Position numbers and translations under genes: made by a program
Notes under the pieces: generated by a model
Seen by the model: only the letters and a program-made list of their open reading frames with translations
Database searches by the model: none
What the model was told of the DNA's origin: nothing
Shown: positions 60,982 through 64,000 of the stretch, piece after piece
Layout of the letters: each line of letters opens with the position of its first letter
Numbering within the stretch: position 1 is the first letter of the stretch
NCBI RefSeq assembly: GCF_016803135.1
Contig: NZ_JAEVFE010000008.1
Coordinates: forward strand, 1-64,000
Length of the DNA: 64,000 nt
Reading direction: 5' to 3'
Source: Altererythrobacter sp. C41
Lineage (GTDB): Bacteria; Pseudomonadota; Alphaproteobacteria; Sphingomonadales; Sphingomonadaceae

Positions 60982-62156
60982 GAGAGCAGGCCTTTCTCGT
61001 GTCGCTGGGGGGTGACTGTCACGACCGTGCCGCGCGCGGCGCCTTCGGGCACGGCCACGCGGGCGAAGTGGGGCGCATAGCCGGTGCCGTCGTTTTCGGC
61101 GAGCACCGATTGTGGGGCGCCCACGAGCGTGTCCAGCCAGGCGTCCCGCGTGCGGACAACTTCGGCGCGCAGCTCGGCCGCGCGGGCCTTGATCGCGGCG
61201 CGCTCGACCTGTGGCATTCGCGCCGCCGGGGTGCCGGGGCGCGGAGAGTAGGGGAAGACGTGGCCGTGAACGATCGCGAGCTCACGCACTATCGAGAGGT
61301 TGTCGATGTGCGCCGCCTCGTCCTCGGTCGGGAAGCCGGCGATCAGGTCGGCGCCGATCGCGATCTCGGGGCGCGCGCGCTTGAGTCGCGCGACCAGCTC
61401 CACCGCATCGGTGCGTGAGTGGCGGCGCTTCATGCGCTTGAGGATCAGATCGTTGCCGTGCTGCAGGGAGAGGTGCAGGTGCGGCATCAGCCGCGGCTCG
61501 CCGGCGAAGAGGTCGACCAGCAGCGGATCGATCTCGATGCCGTCGAGCGAGGACATGCGCAGGCGGCGGAGCTCGGGGAACGTCTCCAGGATCGCCTGTA
61601 TGAGGCGGCCAAGGGAAGGGCGTCCGGGCAGGTCGTGGCCCCAGGAGGTCACATCGACGCCAGTCAGCACCACTTCCGGTGCGCCTTGTGTCAGATGGCT
61701 CTCGATTTCTGCGAGGACTTGCGGAATCGTCAGTGAACGGCTCGGACCGCGACCCTGCGGAATCACGCAGAAGGTGCAGCTATGATCGCATCCGTTCTGA
61801 ACCGCGACGAAGGCGCGGGTGCGGCGCACGGGGACAGGCGGCGCGCGCTCGGGCGCGTTCCAGGCCCGCCGGTCCAGTTTGCGGGTATTCGCGACAAGCC
61901 CGTCGACCTCGGGCATGGCGGCGAGCTGTTCGCGCTCGACCTCCGCCGCGCAGCCGGTGACGAGCAGGCGCGCGTCGGGTCGCTCCCGGCGTGCCTTGCG
62001 GATGGCCTGCCGCGTAGTGCGGACAGCCTCGGCGGTGACGGCGCAGCTATTGACCACGACCACGTCGTGCTCGCCTGCGAGCATGGCGCGAATGCGCTCG
62101 CTCTCGGCGATGTTGAGACGGCAGCCGAGCGAGATCACCTCGGGGCCTGCGCTCAT
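60978..62156 (-). CDS. mtaB: tRNA t6A37 methylthiotransferase MtaB
   Basis: MtaB converts t6A37 to ms2t6A37 in tRNA with a radical-SAM and an auxiliary [4Fe-4S] cluster. The 392-residue protein has N-terminal cluster cysteines in LGCRLN, VVNSCAVT and LVTGCAAE, then the radical-SAM motif NGCDHSCTFCVIPQGRG, VVLTGVDVTSWG and a TRAM-like tail. Start MSAGPEVIS at 62156; the longer frame lies over dapF. ATGA overlaps on both sides couple it to dapF and ftsY. Confidence 0.93.
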   Translation of the reverse strand: MSAGPEVISLGCRLNIAESERIRAMLAGEHDVVVVNSCAVTAEAVRTTRQAIRKARRERPDARLLVTGCAAEVEREQLAAMPEVDGLVANTRKLDRRAWNAPERAPPVPVRRTRAFVAVQNGCDHSCTFCVIPQGRGPSRSLTIPQVLAEIESHLTQGAPEVVLTGVDVTSWGHDLPGRPSLGRLIQAILETFPELRRLRMSSLDGIEIDPLLVDLFAGEPRLMPHLHLSLQHGNDLILKRMKRRHSRTDAVELVARLKRARPEIAIGADLIAGFPTEDEAAHIDNLSIVRELAIVHGHVFPYSPRPGTPAARMPQVERAAIKARAAELRAEVVRTRDAWLDTLVGAPQSVLAENDGTGYAPHFARVAVPEGAARGTVVTVTPQRHEKGLLS

Positions 62157-62962
62157 GCGAAATCGTCCCACACGAAGCTGCCGCGGTAGGCCTCGGCCGC
62201 CGGGCCCGTCATAGTTATCCGGCCGTCCTCGCCCCAGCCGATCGTCAGCGCGCCGCCGGGCAGTTGCACCTCGACCTCGCGCTCGACCAGTCCGCGGCGC
62301 ATTGCCGCGACGGCCGTGGCGCATGCGCCGGTGCCGCAGGCGCGGGTCAGGCCTGAACCACGCTCCCACACGCGCAGGCGAATGCTCCGGCGGCTCTCCA
62401 CCGTCGCCACGTTCACGTTCACGCGCTCGGGAAATAGCGGGTCGCGCTCGATCTCCGGACCCAACGTGTCCAGCGGCACGGCGTCGGTATCCTCGACGAA
62501 GAACACGACATGCGGATTGCCGACGTTCACTGCCGTCGGGCTCTCGAGCGGGTCCCACCCGACCGGCATCGTCAGCGTGTCCATCGCGTAGGCGAGCGGG
62601 ATCTCCTCCCAGTCGAAGCGCGGTACGCCCATATCGACGCTTGCGCCGCCGGTCGCCGGCTGCACCCGGATCGTGCCGCCTGCCGTTTCGACGGAGGCTT
62701 CGGATCCGTGGAGTAGCGCCACCGCGCGTGAGGCATTACCGCAGGCCTCGACCTCGCCGCCATCGGAATTGAAGATGCGCATGCGGAAATCGGCGGCTTC
62801 CGAAGGCTCGAGCAGGATCACCTGATCGCACCCGATCCCGGTGCGCCGGTCGGCCAGGGCCGCAGCAACCGAGGGCGTCATGGCGGGCAGGTGCTCGCCG
62901 CGCGCATCGAGCACGACGAAGTCGTTGCCGAGACCGTGCATCTTGACGAAGGGAACGCGCAT
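62153..62962 (-). CDS. dapF: Diaminopimelate epimerase
   Basis: DapF converts LL- to meso-diaminopimelate for lysine and peptidoglycan. The 269-residue protein has KMHGLGNDFVVLDA, NSDGGEVEACGNASRAV (first catalytic Cys), GNPHVVFFV, and GLTRACGTGACATAVAA (second catalytic Cys). The start is the ATG giving MRVPFVKMHG; an ATG at 62986 adds eight residues and lies after a weak GGA site. It overlaps mtaB by 4 bases and follows the GGDEF-EAL gene by less than 50 bases. Confidence 0.95.
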   Translation of the reverse strand: MRVPFVKMHGLGNDFVVLDARGEHLPAMTPSVAAALADRRTGIGCDQVILLEPSEAADFRMRIFNSDGGEVEACGNASRAVALLHGSEASVETAGGTIRVQPATGGASVDMGVPRFDWEEIPLAYAMDTLTMPVGWDPLESPTAVNVGNPHVVFFVEDTDAVPLDTLGPEIERDPLFPERVNVNVATVESRRSIRLRVWERGSGLTRACGTGACATAVAAMRRGLVEREVEVQLPGGALTIGWGEDGRITMTGPAAEAYRGSFVWDDFA

Positions 62963-63002
62963 CGTCGGCGCATCTATGCGCCGCATGGCTGCGCGTCCAG
63001 TG

Positions 63003-64000
63003 TCAGGCGCTCTTGCTCATGGCCTCGGCGGCGTTCGGCGCGTCGCCGTCGTCGCTCAGGCGCCCCAGCGCGCCGAGCCGTTCGCGAACCTGTTCGATCG
63101 TTTCCGGACGGCCGTAGATATACCCCTGACCCTTGAGCTGGCCCAACTCGCGCAGGCGCGCAAGGACCGCGTCGTCCTCGATCCCCTCGGCGGTGATCGG
63201 CATGCCGAGCCCTTCGCCGAGCGAGACGATGGCGTCGACGATCTTCGATCCGTCGCCGTCCTCCCCCATCTCGCTGACGAAACTGCGGTCGATCTTGATC
63301 CGGTCGAACGGCAGCGACCGCAATTGGGCAAGGCTCGAATACCCGGTGCCGAAATCATCGAGGCTGATCCTGATGCCCTGGTTGCGCAGGCTGAGGATCA
63401 TCGAGCGAACCAGCGCGACGTTCTCGTGCAGGCAGCTTTCGGTGATCTCGATCTCGAACCGCTGCGGCGGGAAGTTGTGCTTCACCAGCAGCTTGAGCAT
63501 GCGCTGGGCGAACCACGGATCGTTGAGCTGCAGCGGCGAGACATTGACCGACAGCGTCAATGCCGGATCCCATTGCCGTGCATCCTGGAGCGCGCGTTCG
63601 ATGAGCTGTTCGGACAGGAGCGCGACGACGCCCATGTCCTCTGCGATCGGAATGAACACGTCGGGCGAAACCAGCCCGAAATTGGGCGAGTTCCAGCGTG
63701 CGAGCATCTCGAAGCCGGTGAGCTCGCCGGTCTCGAGGTCGATCTGCTGTTCGTAGTAGGGGACGAATTCGCCGTTCGCGAGGCCCGAACGGATGCCCGC
63801 TTCGAGCGCGTTGCGGAAGCGCAGTTCGTTCTCCATCTGCGCCTCGAACCAGTAGTAGCGGTTCTTCCCGCGCTTCTTGGCATGGTACATCGCGATATCG
63901 GCGCGGTGCAGGAACGCCTGCGCCTCCAGCCGCCCGTCGAAGGGTTCGCACGCGGTTGACGCGATCCCGACCGAAACGGTGATCTCGGCGGAATGGCCGG
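63003..64000 (-). CDS. GGDEF-EAL cyclic-di-GMP protein, 3' part only
   Basis: The gene is cut by the right edge, so its N-terminus is missing. In frame from 64000 leftwards it reads the end of a GGDEF domain (ITVSVGIASTA, LHRADIAMYHAKKRGKNRY) and a complete EAL domain of about 250 residues: GFEMLARWNSPN (EML at the EAL position), LSVNVSPLQLND, EIEITESCL, SLDDFGTGYSSLAQL, FDRIKIDRSFV and ITAEGIEDD. The metal and catalytic Glu, Asp and Lys positions appear intact, so phosphodiesterase activity is likely. Whether the GGDEF half is active is outside the window. Confidence 0.9.
   Translation of the reverse strand, partial: GHSAEITVSVGIASTACEPFDGRLEAQAFLHRADIAMYHAKKRGKNRYYWFEAQMENELRFRNALEAGIRSGLANGEFVPYYEQQIDLETGELTGFEMLARWNSPNFGLVSPDVFIPIAEDMGVVALLSEQLIERALQDARQWDPALTLSVNVSPLQLNDPWFAQRMLKLLVKHNFPPQRFEIEITESCLHENVALVRSMILSLRNQGIRISLDDFGTGYSSLAQLRSLPFDRIKIDRSFVSEMGEDGDGSKIVDAIVSLGEGLGMPITAEGIEDDAVLARLRELGQLKGQGYIYGRPETIEQVRERLGALGRLSDDGDAPNAAEAMSKSA

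Noticed and set aside
60978-62558. MtaB with a 134-residue N-terminal extension
   Set aside because: The added part is dapF read in another frame and precedes the normal family start MSAGPEVISLG.

Overview
The window is a high-GC alphaproteobacterial chromosome segment. Its gene content points to the Sphingomonadales, most likely the Erythrobacter/Altererythrobacter side. The evidence is the ChvG-ChvI-HprK-RapZ-EIIA-HPr block facing pckA, the two adjacent cyclopropane-fatty-acid-synthase-like genes, and the rpsB-tsf-pyrH-frr-uppS-cdsA-dxr-rseP-bamA-ompH-fabZ order from which lpxD, lpxA and lpxB are missing. That absence fits sphingomonads, which carry glycosphingolipids in place of lipopolysaccharide. 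The species assignment is inference; no rRNA gene is present.

Layout: Positions 1-2.3 kb hold an AT-richer, apparently 5'-truncated OLD-family ATPase/TOPRIM nuclease joined to foreign-looking sequence with nested palindromes, then a possible 44-residue membrane protein. At 2.3-4.5 kb lies an odd helix-turn-helix gene behind a LexA-type box; its reading frame passes through several palindromic and tandem repeats, and its 3' end appears frameshifted. From 4.5 to 23.6 kb come housekeeping and envelope genes: an RlpA-like protein, argG, two CFA-synthase-like methyltransferases, an SDR, two glycine-zipper paralogues, a divergent azoreductase/HxlR pair, rlmN, an outer-membrane barrel, a 2OG-Fe(II) oxygenase, greB, a soluble-lytic-transglycosylase-type enzyme, dapA, a cysteine-rich copper-storage-like protein, rmuC (behind a second LexA-type box) and lipoproteins. 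At 23.6-30.7 kb the regulatory PTS/ChvGI cluster runs leftwards and faces pckA. At 30.7-37.7 kb are rlmB, tRNA-Tyr, a KAS III, a PAP2-family membrane protein, psd and pssA, and a small membrane protein whose candidate promoter has a third LexA-type box in its spacer.

From 38 to 50.6 kb runs the translation/isoprenoid/outer-membrane-assembly block (rpsB to fabZ and rpmE). After tRNA-His and a leucine-dehydrogenase-like gene, 52.4-57.2 kb holds a tightly overlapping cytochrome c maturation operon, ccmC-D-E-F-G-H-I. The right end carries kup, a leftward yciB-ftsY-mtaB-dapF block with overlapping starts and stops, and the 3' part of a GGDEF-EAL gene cut by the window edge.

The most unusual signals are three exact GTTC-N7-GTTC LexA-type sites close to gene starts (one in front of an unnamed 92-residue single-pass membrane protein that could be an SOS effector), palindromic elements translated inside a coding sequence, an 850-bp non-coding region with clustered DnaA-box-like sequences beside argG, and the loss of all lpx genes from the bamA-fabZ neighbourhood. 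All function calls rest on reading motifs and gene order; no database search was possible.
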